DNA of 64,000 nucleotides from positions 28,797,501 to 28,861,500 of the forward strand of contig NC_092580.1 of assembly GCF_037975245.1 (NCBI RefSeq), given 5' to 3'. Positions 1 through 13,300 of the stretch are shown in pieces. Source of the stretch: Apostichopus japonicus (lineage: Eukaryota; Echinodermata; Holothuroidea; Aspidochirotida; Stichopodidae). A program made the translations under genes and the position numbers. Under the pieces are notes generated by a model. It worked only from the letters and a program-made list of their open reading frames with translations, was not told the DNA's origin and did not search any database. The first letter of the stretch is position 1; each line of letters begins with the position of its first letter.

Positions 1-1
1 T

Positions 2-118
2 TTTGAGCAGTCTAATTTACTTTATACTGCCAGTAAGTTGTGGAATTCTCTCCCTAAGGAGCTTTAGGGCACTGCTAGTCTTGATGCATTTCAAAGGGGA
101 GTCAAAAACATATTTTGA
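2..118 (+). mobile_element. 3' end of a non-LTR retrotransposon reverse transcriptase ORF (degraded)
   Basis: Translating from base 2 gives a run containing ASKLWNSLPKEL, then a stop at 65-67, then TASLDAFQRGVKNIF and a stop at 116-118. The pattern xASxLWNSLP followed by SLxxFxxxLKxxxF is the classic extreme C-terminus of reverse transcriptases of CR1/L2/RTE-type non-LTR elements. The TAG sits where the family usually has Arg, so the copy is dead. The rest of the element lies to the left of the window. Clade assignment is not possible from about 39 residues. Confidence 0.7.
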
Positions 119-1350
119 GTTACTGATAACGGAAGATTCGGAGGATTTTATTCATCCTATGAGCCAAGTTTTGAGTCTTCCCTGTTACATAATTTTTGGG
201 TTTTAGTGTATTCTCTTTACTAATTGTTTTGTATGTACAGTGACCACAGTGTTATCCCTACACCATGTGTCTTGTTTTCTTTTTTGGGTGTGAAATATAT
301 CAATCAAAATCAAATGGTAGTGACTGTAATGATTGCTTCGATGCAATAGAAAGAACAGAACAATTCTATCCACATATCGTAATGCGCAATTTACATATTT
401 CAAATTCATGTAAGACTCCGCTCATCATTTCACGGGTTAGTCTGGTCTGCTATGTAATTCGAGTGATGTCGCGAAAGTGATACATACATCGTCAGTACGA
501 CGCCAGGAAAGAGGTTATTACTGGTTATCCTATTACCTACTAAAGTTAGCTGATTTATTTGATTTGAAATTCGAAACTTACATCTTCGTCATCTTCTGGT
601 AACCTTTTCTTATTGCTCGAATTTCGAGGCATATCGTAACACGTCCGCTTTTACTTTGGACACAGTGAAAAGGTACGGTCGGTGTTGTTTGGAAATCTCT
701 AGCTTAGTAGCTTGCTTCCCGCTACGTAGTAAAGGTTCACCCTGCCGTTTTGATTTTGATTTCATGTACCTCAGCTTGAACTTCAGTAACTCTTAGCCGC
801 ACTCCTCCAGTATGTCATATATTGTGTTATTCAGGGCTTATTTTTTTTTTTTAAAGAATTCACAAGTGGGGTGGGGGGGGGGGGGATAAAATAGACCTTC
901 AACCATGCCACTTATAGGGAAAGTCAATTAGGTTGAAAAATGTTCACCCACACCGGATGAAATTTTGCAAATATAGCCAGTGAAATGTTTGAGATGAAAT
1001 AGTCCACATTTTCCGACAGAGCATTTGAAAGTTGACAAACTTTCACTTGTTCCTACTAATTCCACTTTTTATATGGAAGAAAAAGAAGATTTTTTTTGTT
1101 TTTGAATCAATAGTTGAAATTTTGATACCATATATCGAAATGTGTAATTGGCTCAAAGGTTGACATTTCTGTACAAAGTCAACAGTTTGAGAAAGAAATC
1201 GAAATATGAAGATAAAATGTCGAAATTAATTATAAAGCCGATTTTCGAGAAACACGTCAAAACTTTCAATGATAGAAAGCAAAAAGTTCAAGAGGAAATA
1301 AGAGATAAATAAGCCTAGTAGAAAGTGGGATAAAGCCCTTACCATAGTCG
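119..1350. other. Non-coding stretch, no gene seen
   Basis: No supported gene. Both strands have only short ORFs without family motifs. A poly-G run sits near 873-884. Retroelement 3' UTR sequence may continue for an unknown distance after 118. Confidence 0.5.
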
Positions 1351-1358
1351 CTTTGCGA

Positions 1359-1692
1359 CATGTGCGCGTAGCCAGGAATTTGCCAAGGTAGGGGCGAACC
1401 TGTAGGCAAAGTTTAACTGGCAAACTATCAGAGCCGTATGACTCTGCAAACTATCTAAGCGTAGCGCCACCATACGTTGGCGCGAAGCGTACAAGAAAAT
1501 TTTGGCCGAAAATGCCTCCCAGATCGCTGGAAATGGCACTTCCCAGGCATTGTTATTTGCATCTAACCTTTTTTATTTTGAAATTACTAGCGATATCATA
1601 AAAACATACAAACAAAAATATGCTCAAGGAGGGGGGGGGGGCAGTCGCCCCTTCGCCCATCCCCCTCGCCCACGCCCACCCCCACGCGCCTG
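1359..1692. mobile_element. Non-autonomous hAT-like DNA element (334 bp) with conserved hairpin core
   Basis: It begins CATGTGCGCGTAGCCAGG and ends CACGCGCCTG, so the ends are imperfect inverted repeats of a CAGGCGCGT-type terminus. It is flanked by CTTTGCGA (1351-1358) and CCTTGCGA (1693-1700), an 8-bp target duplication with one mismatch. An 8-bp duplication is typical of hAT elements. It contains the shared core (about 1441-1497) described in the findings, and a poly-G run followed by a C-rich tail. No transposase is encoded. Confidence 0.7.
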
Positions 1693-1700
1693 CCTTGCGA

Positions 1701-2595
1701 GAAAGTATATGAAATGTTGAGAAAATAGCGGAATTTCAAGAAATTGAGTTCGAAGAGGAAAAGTCAATAACGTCCCAATTGGGCCACCGTATAGCATTCA
1801 CAAATTTAAAATTCCTATATAGGCTTTGTGAAATACGCTCAAACCCAACAAGCTTCCTTTCCTTTATATTTTGATATCGTATTTGAAACCATTGAACCAA
1901 TGACATGACAAGAACAAACCAAAATCAATATCAAAATGTGAAGATAGTATTTTACCAGTATTGTCCCAAACATTATTTTCTAACAAAACAAGCTTTTCAC
2001 ACCCTCTTTCAAGATGCATCAGGCTTGGGGAAAGAATTTCAAAATTATTTACGTGCCGATTTTGTTAACCTTTATTCCCGTAGAGGATGATTATCACAGA
2101 GCCCTGTGTGTGGTTCAATATGTTGGTGTCAATAGATACAGTATTTGGGTGTGTATGTGACGATGACGGTTTAACATTTCCAGAAAATGCCACAAGCATA
2201 GCAAAAATGTTATGAAACTATGAACAAATTAGAAGTTTTGACCTAGGTTAGCTAATAAATCAGAGTAATCAATCTATGTAAACTAAACATCTTTAGTACA
2301 GTGGTTTTATTCTTCCAAGGGGCAGCTGTAGAAAACATTTCCGAGGTTTTGTTGACATTTGGATAATCATTTGCTCGGTCTATATGTGTTGGGATCAAAT
2401 TGTTGGGTTAGTAGGCCTACTGCGTCATGAATTTGTGATTGTTTACTACATAACAGTGCCACGAAAATATGATTTAGTGCTTGGAGGTTTGGTTTTGTTA
2501 TAGTGTAAAGCATTATGCGGCTTTAACCCGGGCCGCCCGAATCACCTTTGATGTAACCAGAAAGTTTTAACCAAACTATAATAGGTAAAATGACC
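1701..2595. other. Non-coding stretch, no gene seen
   Basis: AT-rich, stop-dense sequence in all frames. Nothing recognised. Confidence 0.5.
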
Positions 2596-2990
2596 ATCCA
2601 TCCGTCCGTCCGTCCGTCCGTCCGTCCGTCCGTCCGTCCGTCCGTCCGTCCGTCCGTCCGTCCGTCCGTCCGTCCGTCCGTCCGTCCGTCCGTCCGTCCG
2701 TCCGTCCGTCCGTCCGTCCGTCCGTCCGTCCGTCCGTCCGTCCGTCCGTCCGTCCGTCCGTCCGTCCGTCCGTCCGTCCGTCCGTCCGTCCGTCCGTCCG
2801 TCCGTCCGTCCGTCCGTCCGTCCGTCCGTCCGTCCGTCCGTCCGTCCGTCCGTCCGTCCGTCCGTCCGTCCGTCCGTCCGTCCGTCCGTCCGTCCGTCCA
2901 TCCATCCATCCATTCGTCCTTTCGTTCATCCATCCATCCCATCCATCCCATCGTCCATCCATTCATTCATCCAATCATTCATTTATTCAC
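2596..2990. repeat. (TCCG)n microsatellite, about 300 bp pure, with degenerate TCCA/TTCA flank
   Basis: Bases 2601-2899 are an uninterrupted TCCG tetranucleotide array of about 75 units. It then decays through TCCA, TTCG and TTCA variants to about 2990. A 4-bp unit keeps long frames open on both strands (PSVR repeats on plus, RTDG repeats on minus); these are artefacts and not genes. Confidence 0.95.
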
Positions 2991-3575
2991 TGAAACTAGT
3001 GTGTACATAATGCAAGAGGCTACATGTTCACATGCTAATGTTTATAGTACTGTAACTGAACTTTCGCCGGGAAGTCCCCGTTATCCTCCCAAGATATGCA
3101 GTGTGACGTATAAGCTATCGCGCACCTGGACTTTCTCCGAAGAGTTGAGCCCCTCCGGAAGAGGTTAGAGGCGGTCTTCTTTGAGTTAGTAAATTTTCGC
3201 GCTCGTAAATTTAGCCAATGTTCATGGTATTAGCTGATGATAACATGCAGTGTGGCACTCCTTGACAAAATCTCATACAAGACAAGATACAAGTTTACGT
3301 ACGGTACGTTGTCTTATCATTTTTATCAACCAAGTTGGTATGCGTCTAACTGTTCGTAGATATTGAACATTCTCATAATACCATTTAATACATTTGCGTG
3401 TCGTAGGTGAATTGTTGGTAAACTGCACTATTGCACGAGGGGGTTTACGCCCAGTTATTTAGGCTCGCAGGCGTTATTAACCGATTGTTAACACTCACGT
3501 AAATGTTAACATTAATAAGGTTCGCTCTGAACTGCGTGAAACTGTATGTACGTTTGCAAGGATCAGTGCTGTTGC
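2991..3575. other. Non-coding stretch, no gene seen
   Basis: Nothing recognised on either strand. Confidence 0.45.
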
Positions 3576-3892
3576 AGGGGCATCGATATTGGGAGGGGGG
3601 GGGGGTGGACACGCCCCCACCTTCTGAAGGGTGGGGTACGCAATATCAAATCCCCCAGGTAAATTTAGTGACTTGTGAAGGCGCTGGGCCTATCACGCTC
3701 ATATTGACTTTGCTTTATCCTCCCGACGAAAACTAGAACTTTTCAACTGGGTGGAAATAAGAATTACGGATTTTATTTATAACATAAATTTTATAAAGAA
3801 CCGCGCCCATACACCGCTGATCTGTCTGGGTGCTAAGCCAACGTTGTTGTTCAGAACCATGCATGTTACTCATTATACCACAAGTTCTAGTT

Positions 3893-4158
3893 CAGGCGCG
3901 TAGCCAGGAATTTGCCAACGGAGGCGCGAACCTGTAGGCAAACTATCAGAGCCGTAGATCCTGCATTGAAAACTATCTATACGTAGCGCCACCACAAGTT
4001 GGCGGTACGCGTACAAGAAAATGTTGGCTGAAAATGCCTCCCAGGTCGCTGGAAATGGCACTTCCCAGGCCTTGTAAGTGACATCTAAGCTTGAAATAAC
4101 TAGCGATATCATAAACAATATACACAAAAAATGTGCTCAAGGGGGGGGGGGGGGCGGT
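3893..4158. mobile_element. Truncated relative of the 1359-1692 element
   Basis: It starts with CAGGCGCGTAGCCAGG and follows the 1.36-kb element closely, sharing AATTTGCCAA, GCGAACCTGTAGGCAAA, the core near 3970-4030 and GAAATGGCACTTCCCAGGC. It is recognisable as far as the G-run at 4141-4154. The C-rich right terminus present in the first copy is missing, and no convincing target duplication is visible (the best candidate matches 6 of 8). Confidence 0.6.
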
Positions 4159-4159
4159 A

Positions 4160-7100
4160 GTAGTTATGTACATATTTTCTCAAAATATCTTAATTGTGAA
4201 TAAAATAATTGATGCCAGGTACAGGCCTGGCCGTAGCCTGCGAGGGGGGGGGGGATGGGGTGTGGTTCCCCCTGAGATTTCAACTTCCTAAATAAAAGCA
4301 GGCCTATGGTAATGTGAACGCCGGACAGTATGCACTATTTCAGTAACATAGTTTTAGCGAAATGTTAATAGGCCTATTTCTTATGATTTTAGAGTCAGTA
4401 GTGGGCAACCTCATGATTCTAGGCACATACTGTAGGAGGGGCATTAAATCAACACAATGTATTTTTTTTTTAAGAATAAGATACACAAGACACAACCTCA
4501 TGGACCCCACGCATGCATACTGTGACGGTGTAATCATCACGATTCCCTACAACTGGGTGATCATATAATGCTACACATGCATGAGCTTATAGCCAAAAGG
4601 CCGCTCATCGGGTATATGCACGATCGCAGATGCGATGACCGTGCGCTTGTATTGGTTTTCACGAGTTTTGTAAGAATAACAATAATTGTAGCACGCTCCT
4701 AAGATTTTGCGTGAACAATGTAGTAGTCTAATGTGGAGCTACTGTCATATATTTATTTAACAAGTCTATATGTTTTATATATGCCTATCAGTTTTCATTG
4801 TTAGCCACAATATCACTGCCCCAATGTTTTAAATAAGAATATTGAGACACAGTCCCCTACATGGCCAACCCACTCAGTTCACCCCCTCCCCTCCCTTCCC
4901 CCTCCCCTCCCCTCCCCCTAGTAGGTCCTTTTTTGGCATATAAAACACATAATGATAACACAAACCTAACAATTAATTACCGTAACACCTGAATTCCCCA
5001 TTTGGCTTCCCCTCAGCATATCTAGGTTATCGCTACCAGGAGAATGCCCTAGTGTGCTTTATATATCTTCATTTACTGGTGTAAAACAATGAATGAAGCA
5101 GAGCTAATGAAGTAATGTACAGACCTATTTCTCTTCAAATTGATTTTTTAAATTTCTAAAACACTTGATCTCAAAATAAACTACGGATAATGGAGGGCGC
5201 AATTACCAAACAGTTTCAGTTTATGACTAGACTGTACATGCAACGGGTGTAACAGGCTCTCCGAAATAACATCTTTGACATTACTCTCTCGTTTCAGGTT
5301 AGTAAATGTCACCATTCTGTCTGATATGTTGGTAGAGTCAAAGTTATAAATGAAGAATAACACAGGATGCATAGATTATGCCTCTTGTGTAATATTGATT
5401 TGATTAGAACATGAAACGATTCATTTCGATTTCATTCGTAAACTGTTTGTAGCCAAGGCTTTATGTTAACTCATTGACTGTAAGTGTTAAGTTGTCATGT
5501 GTGTCAAGTAAACAAGTTTTGAGAACAAAACGTAAGAATCATCCAAACATGATGGTTGTTTAGTCACTTGGGACAAGGATAGACATTCATATTCGTAAGT
5601 GATTATTATCCCTTTATTTCCAGCATACATATATACATGTCCATGATTTTCTATATTTTACTATGCACTTAGGCTACGCTAGTAAACGAACGAGCAGGCG
5701 ATATACACGTTCGTGCATATTGCGCGGCAAAGATATCACGTGACATATATACATGGGATTATAGGCCGTCTTCCATGTGCCAAAAAAGTGCTTAGAGTTT
5801 GGATTTTGCTCACTTTTTTGGTGGCTACTTGATTTGAATAAAAATGAGTTCAATTTGATATGAGGTTTGGTTTTCTGTTTGTTGTCTGTGACAAAATGCA
5901 CAAGGCTGTGCCAAGAACCAAAATGGCGGCTAGATGCCCATATATAGCTATGATGAATTTGGAAGTTTTTTTAATAGCCAGGGTGGGAGAGTAGAGTAAT
6001 TTACAAAAAAATGACAATGAAAGGTCTTGTCAAGAACAATAAGCCCACCAAATTTGTGACTGAGGGAACAATTAATAGAAAACTAAACTGAAGGGCACCC
6101 TTTGCACATTGCTTAGACTTTTTAAGGCAAATGTACCCAGCTGTTTAAGAAACATTACAGAGGTTGTACGAAATAGTTTATGGCTGAAAGATACATACAC
6201 ATGTGAAAAAATGGTATCATAGAATATTTCAATGCTGTTATGATGACTTCAGCAAGAACTGCTGTTGCCATGGTAACCAAAAATGTTGCTTTTGAGATTG
6301 ACCAGAAGGAATGTTAGCTGTGATATCCCTATTTCTGCTTGAGCTATGACCTCAAAACATGTGGAATGTGTTATGATTGAGACCAGTTTCATTACAACTT
6401 TTCTTTGGTTTCTGTGGTATAAATAGATTCTTGTGGCCTGAAATTGATGATACAATAGCTTCAGCTTTTCTGTATAAATTATAGACCATATTGTATTGTT
6501 AACTCCTGAAACAAAACAGAACAAACGCTGAGGTTTTGCAATCTATTATTATAATTAGCCTTGGTACAGACAATACATCAGCACAAGGCCCTCAACAAAG
6601 AATAGACACACATGTACTTAAATGTAAATGTTCACAAACAAGGTCTCAATACCTAAGTAGAGTCCTATAACGATAGATACAATAGCGTATAAAAGACGAA
6701 CACAGAACAGATACAAATACGACGAAAAATGGTCAGAGCCAGTGCTACTTCCGAACCGAACAATTCAGAACGGGAGCGAAGACTGAATCACAAGTCTCGA
6801 GATCTGATCCAGCTGAGCTGATAAACAGACATAACACGGCCTGTAATACTTACGTCACTGTCCACATGGAAAGCACATGTGACTGAAACAGTGACATGTA
6901 GCTTAGATAAATAAAAGGCGACAGATATAATGACCAACGGCATCACTGACAGCTGAAACACATCAACTGCATGTACTTTAAGTCAAATAAAGTGGGAAGT
7001 TGGTTTTTCATTTGGAATTAATAGTTTTCATCAATGTGCATTTCTGTATGTACACCAATGTATAACCCCACTTTTTTTTCCACGTATATTTCACTTATGT

Positions 7101-8681
7101 ACTTATGTTTCACATTTAAAAGCAATATATGCAATAACATGGGGTACTTGCAAATAGCTGATACTTTTTAAGCAACTTGATGATGACTCTAGAAATAAAT
7201 TATCATGGCTAGTTAGAGAGATTTGCTAAAGGCCTTCATAGTTATACATGATACACCCCTCCGGTAGCAAAAAATGTGACCTTGATGAGGAAGAAGCCAA
7301 CTTTGATGATCGGAGGAGTTGTATATCCAGAGGTTCATCAATTTCTGTTTGGTGAGTTTTTTAAATAGAGGTATCTGGATCTGAAATAAAATTTAAAGTG
7401 TAAAACAATTAAAATACATCAGGATACCTCCTCTATCTGAAAGTGACCTACAGTTGCTTTGTTGGGTTGGTATGTTTTTATTGTGTATATGAACTTTCTC
7501 TCTAAAGTAGATGTAGATTGAAGTCAATAAAACTCTTCCAGGACATCCTTTTATTAGTATGTTACCTACACAATATTCATTCAAGGTGACAATGTGGAGT
7601 TGGAACAATTCCTTTTCAATCAGAGATGTATGTGAGTGACAGCTCACAGTTTATGTGGGACCAACAGACACTGACTATTTGCTGCACAGAAAATAAATTT
7701 TGTCTTAAAAATGACAGCATGACACATAGCACAGTGAAGGCTCACTCAATTTAAAAAACATACACTTGATCTTTATTAATTTCAAATGATACCATCCTAG
7801 TGCTAACAGATTAAAGCTAAACTGATAATGTAACCTCCTTTATTGTAGATAGTCATAACAAACTAGCCTCATTTAATCTCTGACATAAAAAGAACAGTAT
7901 AATATGCTATCTTACATTTTGTTATGAGATAGAGGACAAAACTGTTAACAAGATATCTCATGGTCTTGTATAACTTCCTTCATTTCACTTATTGTTTTCA
8001 AAATTCATATTAAACAGCACTGCAAGATTTCTAAGAATTCTTCAATTCCCAATTTCTGTGTAGTCAGGTAAACTCATTTAACAAAATCATGCCTTAGGGG
8101 CAACTACCTTCAAGACAGGATATATACCAGGATTAAGAATAAATAGAAAATTTGCGAATAAAACAATAAAAGGCCCTTTTGGCTCACCCGAAATCTTCTT
8201 GAAATATGCAGTACTTATTTACCATGTATTCGGATACCAATGTAACTTCAATCAGTTTCAATTACATCGTATTCAAGGGAAATGAGCTTTTAAAGTTCCG
8301 GCAAGTGAATTGATCCAAGAAGACTTGTTACATCACATCATTACAAAAATCTGTATGTGTTTATTGACATGTTTCTGTATTTCATTACTGTTTAAATGAA
8401 GTCTGCATTGGCCCCAAATTATAGCATCCTATAATTACTAGAAGTTTTCAAAAAATCCTTTCTTGGAGGTCTTTACTTTCCAATTTGTTCTCACACATAT
8501 TATATGATCACACAAGATGACTGAAAGTCCTAGTGAGGCAAATTTCCTCCAGCGTGATAATAAAAACAGTTTAAGAATTTTGACCAAAGGATATTTGAAA
8601 GCCTGGCATTTTTGGGATCAATACAGGATACCTTTAACTTGAAAGAAAACGCATTTTGACAAACTACTTACCTTCAACTGC
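4160..8681. other. 4.5-kb non-coding stretch with a polypyrimidine tract
   Basis: No supported gene. A C/T-only tract lies at about 4880-4920 (CCCCTCCC-type blocks) and could form triplex or, on the other strand, G-quadruplex DNA. Short ORFs on both strands lack recognisable motifs. The stretch could hold introns or UTR of the minus-strand gene represented by the exon at 8682-8964. Confidence 0.4.
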
Positions 8682-8964
8682 TTAATGCTGAGGTAATTTC
8701 GTCTCTCGTTTCTTTGCTCTGATAACTTTTGTTTTGTTGGTAAAAGCCACATAGCAATCACGGTGGTAGAAGATGTCCTCAAAGTTGTCAGGCTGTTCTT
8801 TGTAGGTGGCTAGAACTTCATGAGCAACATACTGAGGGCCAGATAATTTGCACCATTCCTCAGCACAGGCACTATCTTTAGACCAACTGATTGGGGTGAA
8901 CCTTGTTAATGACCCATCCTTCCCAGCATAGTTGACTGCACGTTTGTGAGAAGTCATCATCAAT
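8682..8964 (-). CDS. Exon of an unrecognised protein (hypothetical)
   Basis: On the minus strand a good acceptor (TTTTCTCTGACAG, ending at 8965) precedes an open stretch of about 93 codons. It contains AVNYAGKDGSLTRFT, SACAEEWCKLSGPQYVAHEV and FYHRDCYVAFTNKTKVIRAK. Cys and His spacing (AEEWC, then FYHRDCY) and the basic end give a zinc-binding or DNA-binding feel, but I do not recognise a named family. The frame stops at TAA (8682-8684), while a strong donor (GAAG|GTAAGT, intron starting at 8671) lies just past it. The TAA is therefore either the true end, or a nonsense change in an exon that once continued. Base use is coding-like compared with its surroundings. No other exon of this gene could be placed. 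A fragment of a repeated, transposon-associated gene family is the main alternative. Confidence 0.45.
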
Positions 8965-9466
8965 CTGTCAGAGAAAATTGCGAAATAAAACATAAAGCTG
9001 AAGGAATGGATCTTGACTAGTTATAATAATTAGCTAGTCAATATACTGGACTATGGACTATGGCGCTGGGCAGACAGTTTTGTAGGGGCTGAAGAAAATG
9101 AAGCCTATAAAGTCGATGAAACTGAGCTTCATAAACATTTATTTCAATCATAATTAGTAGATCATAGACAATAAGACTGGAGACTGTAATGTTGAAAGAA
9201 TAGCTCAGACTGAGAAATGCAGACAAAACGATTGAAACGACGAAAAACTTAACTCGATTGTCAAAATTCCATCGCTATACCATGTTTGATTTTTTCAGTT
9301 TCTCCAGATTCAAAATTTGATTTAGCGAATAGCAACTTTTTCTGCAAAAATGAATCATCCAATTATAAAGAACTGCATGCATACTATGCTTTTGTAGACT
9401 AAAGTGTGAACAATACGAGTACAGAGCATACAGGGTTTCTGGTAAGAGCATATTAGTGACTTTCTC
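8965..9466. other. Non-coding stretch, no gene seen
   Basis: Nothing recognised. It may be intron upstream of the minus-strand exon. Confidence 0.4.
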
Positions 9467-10303
9467 CAAGCGAGTAGCCAGGATTATGGGGGCGCTCGCC
9501 TCCCAAAAATGAGAGAAGAGAGAGAGAGAGAGAGGTGGAGAAGGGGGGGGGGGGAGGGGAGTTTGGAGAAAAACGAAGAGAGATATCTTACAAAATTTCA
9601 GAAGTGTGGAAACTGGAATATCGTATTCCCATATATGACTAAAAATAGGTTTCATAGGCAAATTAGTATATTTAAGATTTGTTCCACAGTCCACACACTT
9701 TTGAAAGGCTATCTACGCCGACAGCCTGCATAGAGTCACCCTATCGAAAAGGAATGCAATCTACCAAATTGGAGACTATGTAAACGGGTAGAATTCGAAC
9801 AAACATGTTTTTGGCCTTTTATCCATGCGATTTATCCGGTAAATTTGACCGGTTGTGTAGTACAGAAAAACTGGCAACTTGCTGTAGGTGGTAAACTTCA
9901 AACTGGTGACACCATCGTATTGTTTTGTGTTGTATGGCTACTGCTACAGTGCCACGGATTTGAATAGGCCACCCTAGAATTATTTTCTATTTTGAGTGGG
10001 TTATTACCTGATTGATGATTTCTACCCAACGGATCAATATAAACTAACCTTATGCAGACCTTTGAAGATTTTAATATAACTTTACATGACTAAAATCTCG
10101 GACGATTGGATAAAAGTTGAACGTATGAAGCCTCTTAAGTCTATCATATCGTATAACTTCCAGGAGCTTTGCCTCTGGACCCCAAATAGGGGCCGTATAA
10201 CAGCTCCTAGACCCCACGCAAATGTGCAAAGCGCTCTCGTTGACAGGTTAATCAATTGAATCCGCCCTACCCCCCGTAGATGAAATCCTGGCTACGCGCT
10301 TGG
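9467..10303. mobile_element. Non-autonomous hAT-like DNA element (about 837 bp)
   Basis: The left end reads CAAGCGAGTAGCCAGGAT. The right end, reverse-complemented, reads CAAGCGCGTAGCCAGGAT, so 17 of 18 bases match. Flanks are ACTTTCTC on the left and ATTTTCTC on the right (8 bp, one mismatch; the right boundary is uncertain by one base). A GA-rich tract (9509-9540) and a poly-G run lie just inside the left end. No transposase frame is present. Confidence 0.75.
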
Positions 10304-13300
10304 ATTTTCTCTCCATATGTCAAGTTCATACTTTTAGTTGGACTATCCCTTCATCAATTTAGCGGATGGAACTCATGAATGAACTGTTCAAACTGCATGG
10401 TTAAGAATCATTCATAGTACGGTTACCATGGTTTCAGGTCTTTGGGAATGTGGCATATTGCAAAAGTACCTAAAATGACCGAACTATTCGCGCGAAACTT
10501 GCCCCCACTCGAACTCCGCCCCCAACACCCCAGGTATCAGAAAGGAATCTAGGTTAAATGATCCACATTAGGGTCATTTAGTCCATCGGCGTTGTTGACA
10601 CCGTACAGTTGACTCTGTAGCCTTGAATCTGTATTTCATATATTTACGGAAGCTGCGCGCGTTGATAGCGGCGTTGCGTGATGTGTGTAGCGCCAAGTTG
10701 GACGCTGCGCTGTACACTGCGTGTAGCGCCGCTGTGGGCGCTGCGTTTAGCGCCGCGTTGTACACTGCATGTAGACGCCGCGTTGTGGAATTGCGTTAAC
10801 AGTTGACGTTCTGTGTAATGCAAGGATAACTATAAGAGCCATATATTGTAAGTTTTGAATAAACGGTATCACTGTGCCACGGGCACTTGAATATATCTTC
10901 TCCATTGTCATCTTTTCGTCCAGACTCTCTCGCCAATCCCAGCTTTACAGATTGCCCCAACAGACAGTTAATTGACATTACAGTACCTTTATTGCAGGAA
11001 AAAGAAAAAAACAGAAGTACAATGTTAAATCGTTTGCCCTCAACGCTCTCTCAATATTTTTCAGCATTTGACTATACACACGTAGGCTACATTAAAAAAT
11101 GTACAACGGCAAACAACAAAATGCGGTCAATGTAGGCTGAGCTAAAACAACTAAACTTTCCTTCGGAAACTTTCCTTCGCTTCCTTCGGAATGTTGAAAG
11201 AACCAAAGTTATTCAATGTATGAATAAAATTTCGAAGGGGTTTGCTGGTTTTGGGCGTAACAATTTTTTTTCGCTCAAAGAAACCGGGGACTGTTGAAAC
11301 CGGGTCGATAAATGGTTTTCGATCGACGGTTTAACTAAATTATAGTGTCATATAGAAACTACTTTATATTGGTTAGAAATTCCAATGTATGTCCAAAAGC
11401 TGAACAAGAATTCCATGTGAACTATCATATTCGAAAGCTAGCCACAAGATTACAAACCAAAAGTGAAAGCTAGGGAAGAACATAAATATTTGACCTTGGG
11501 AATTACAACTATAGTCTACGCTACTTATCTAGAGAAACTATATGCCTAAGGGTTAAATCCGCTGTCACGATAAAAACACACATATTGGTACTGTTTACAG
11601 AGGTAGGAATAGGTTAAGATGGGGTTTTCCCACTTGCAATATGGAATAATAATTATCTGTCTTCTGTTACCAACTTGAATGACTTATCAGACCGGATACA
11701 GAGCGTGTGTAATGATCTGTAAATAGGTATCGTCAGCAAGTTTGCATGGTATGCCTACGGAAAGAAATATCCAAAACAAGTTCACCTTTAAATGTCCACG
11801 TTTCACAGTTGGTGCGTTAATTTTATTTCTTAACATTACTGTGTCTTATGCGGTCTTCATCCGCTATGTAGAAGTAGGAAAACATTTGACAACTTTTTTT
11901 TCAGGTATCCGAATACATACCGTTTATACCAAAATATCTTTTCTGTGTTGATGATCTGGATAAATAATCGATTATGCTTTATCGAGATGCATAGATTTTT
12001 TTTTTTATTCTTAAGATTAAATAACATGGCAACTTTACTTCACTCTAGTGAAACAAAGAACATCTTGATAGCTGTCATTTTATTCAAATAACATTGTTTG
12101 ATGGTCAAAACAACCCCCCCCCCCAAAAAAAGCAAAATGTTGTAGCACACTGCAATGCCTCGCTATTATACTTTGTTTCTCATGTTTTGGAAAATTGTGC
12201 ATTCATGTGATGCATGGTTTATGATTCAGTACCATTCACTTTTATGAGACCAATTCTTGAACCGGGCGGATTGGCTGGCTTGAAACCGCTACGCCTCTGT
12301 TTCAAAGGCGCCAAGAGGCCCGCCAGGTTGAATTGGCGAAGGCGTCGATTTCATCTTGGTTGCGAAGTTTGCTGTAATTTCACCCGAGTGGCCGACCGCT
12401 CGAATTGTTTCAATACCCCAGCACCGTCGCTTGGATCGCTGAGCAGGCGACAATTTATGCTCCAGTCCGCCCCTTTTTCTTGAACATGAATAAAGATTTC
12501 ATTCGTGTTTTTACTTTCTTTCGTAGCAATTTGTACAAAATGTCTGCTTCATTTCGGTGTAGAAACGCTTGATTAATGTGTAAAATAGCTGACACGATGA
12601 ACCTCTACTTAAAAATACGAAAAAAAACCCCCACACACTCTAGATGCCACAAAAAAAAACATATATAGACCAACTTTTATTGCGGTTAGAATTTTGTTGT
12701 GATATTTTGGATGGATAAAGATCAGATCTTATGTAGTATACGTCAACCTCCTTTTAGTTTATATAGGCGAGGGGTGTTGTCAGTCATAATATAACCCTGC
12801 ATAAGCACTGTAACCGGAGTTAATTTAAATGGTAATTGATTGTCTAGCCTACCACTTCCGTATAGACTAGGTCGAATAGTTTAGGTCGAAGGTTGGACAG
12901 GTGGGTCTACGCGCTTGTTTAAAGGTATATATATAACTTTATAGATTATTTATTTATACGATAAAATGTTGTTGCAGTGAACAAACATATTTGGTGTTCA
13001 TTTGTGTGTATATGATGACTTGACGAAAAGGAGCGCACATTCCCAGAACACACGCACACACACGCGCGCGCATACACACAGGACCGGTATGTTATACATA
13101 TCAGACTGACGACCCAATTGATTTTTCTATTGTTCAAATCCACGTGCCTGGACGTTAACAATATCCCTTAACAATAGAATTTTCTGAGGACGTGGTGTTT
13201 CTTTTCAAATGGCGTCAACCCCGGCGACGTTCTCAAAGTCTCAGACCCAGCGGCGTACCGGTACCGAACCGATAAACCGATGGGCCTATCTGCACAAGCA

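Noticed and set aside
2523-3168. Long open frames on both strands (PSVR and RTDG repeats)
   Set aside because: They exist only because the TCCG array has a unit length not divisible by three and no stop codon in any phase. No coding signal outside the array.
7266-7352. Plus-strand coding-like run (KKCDLDEEEANFDDRRS) ending at a GTGAGT donor
   Set aside because: Only about 28 codons, a weak acceptor and no partner exon or family match. Too short to call.
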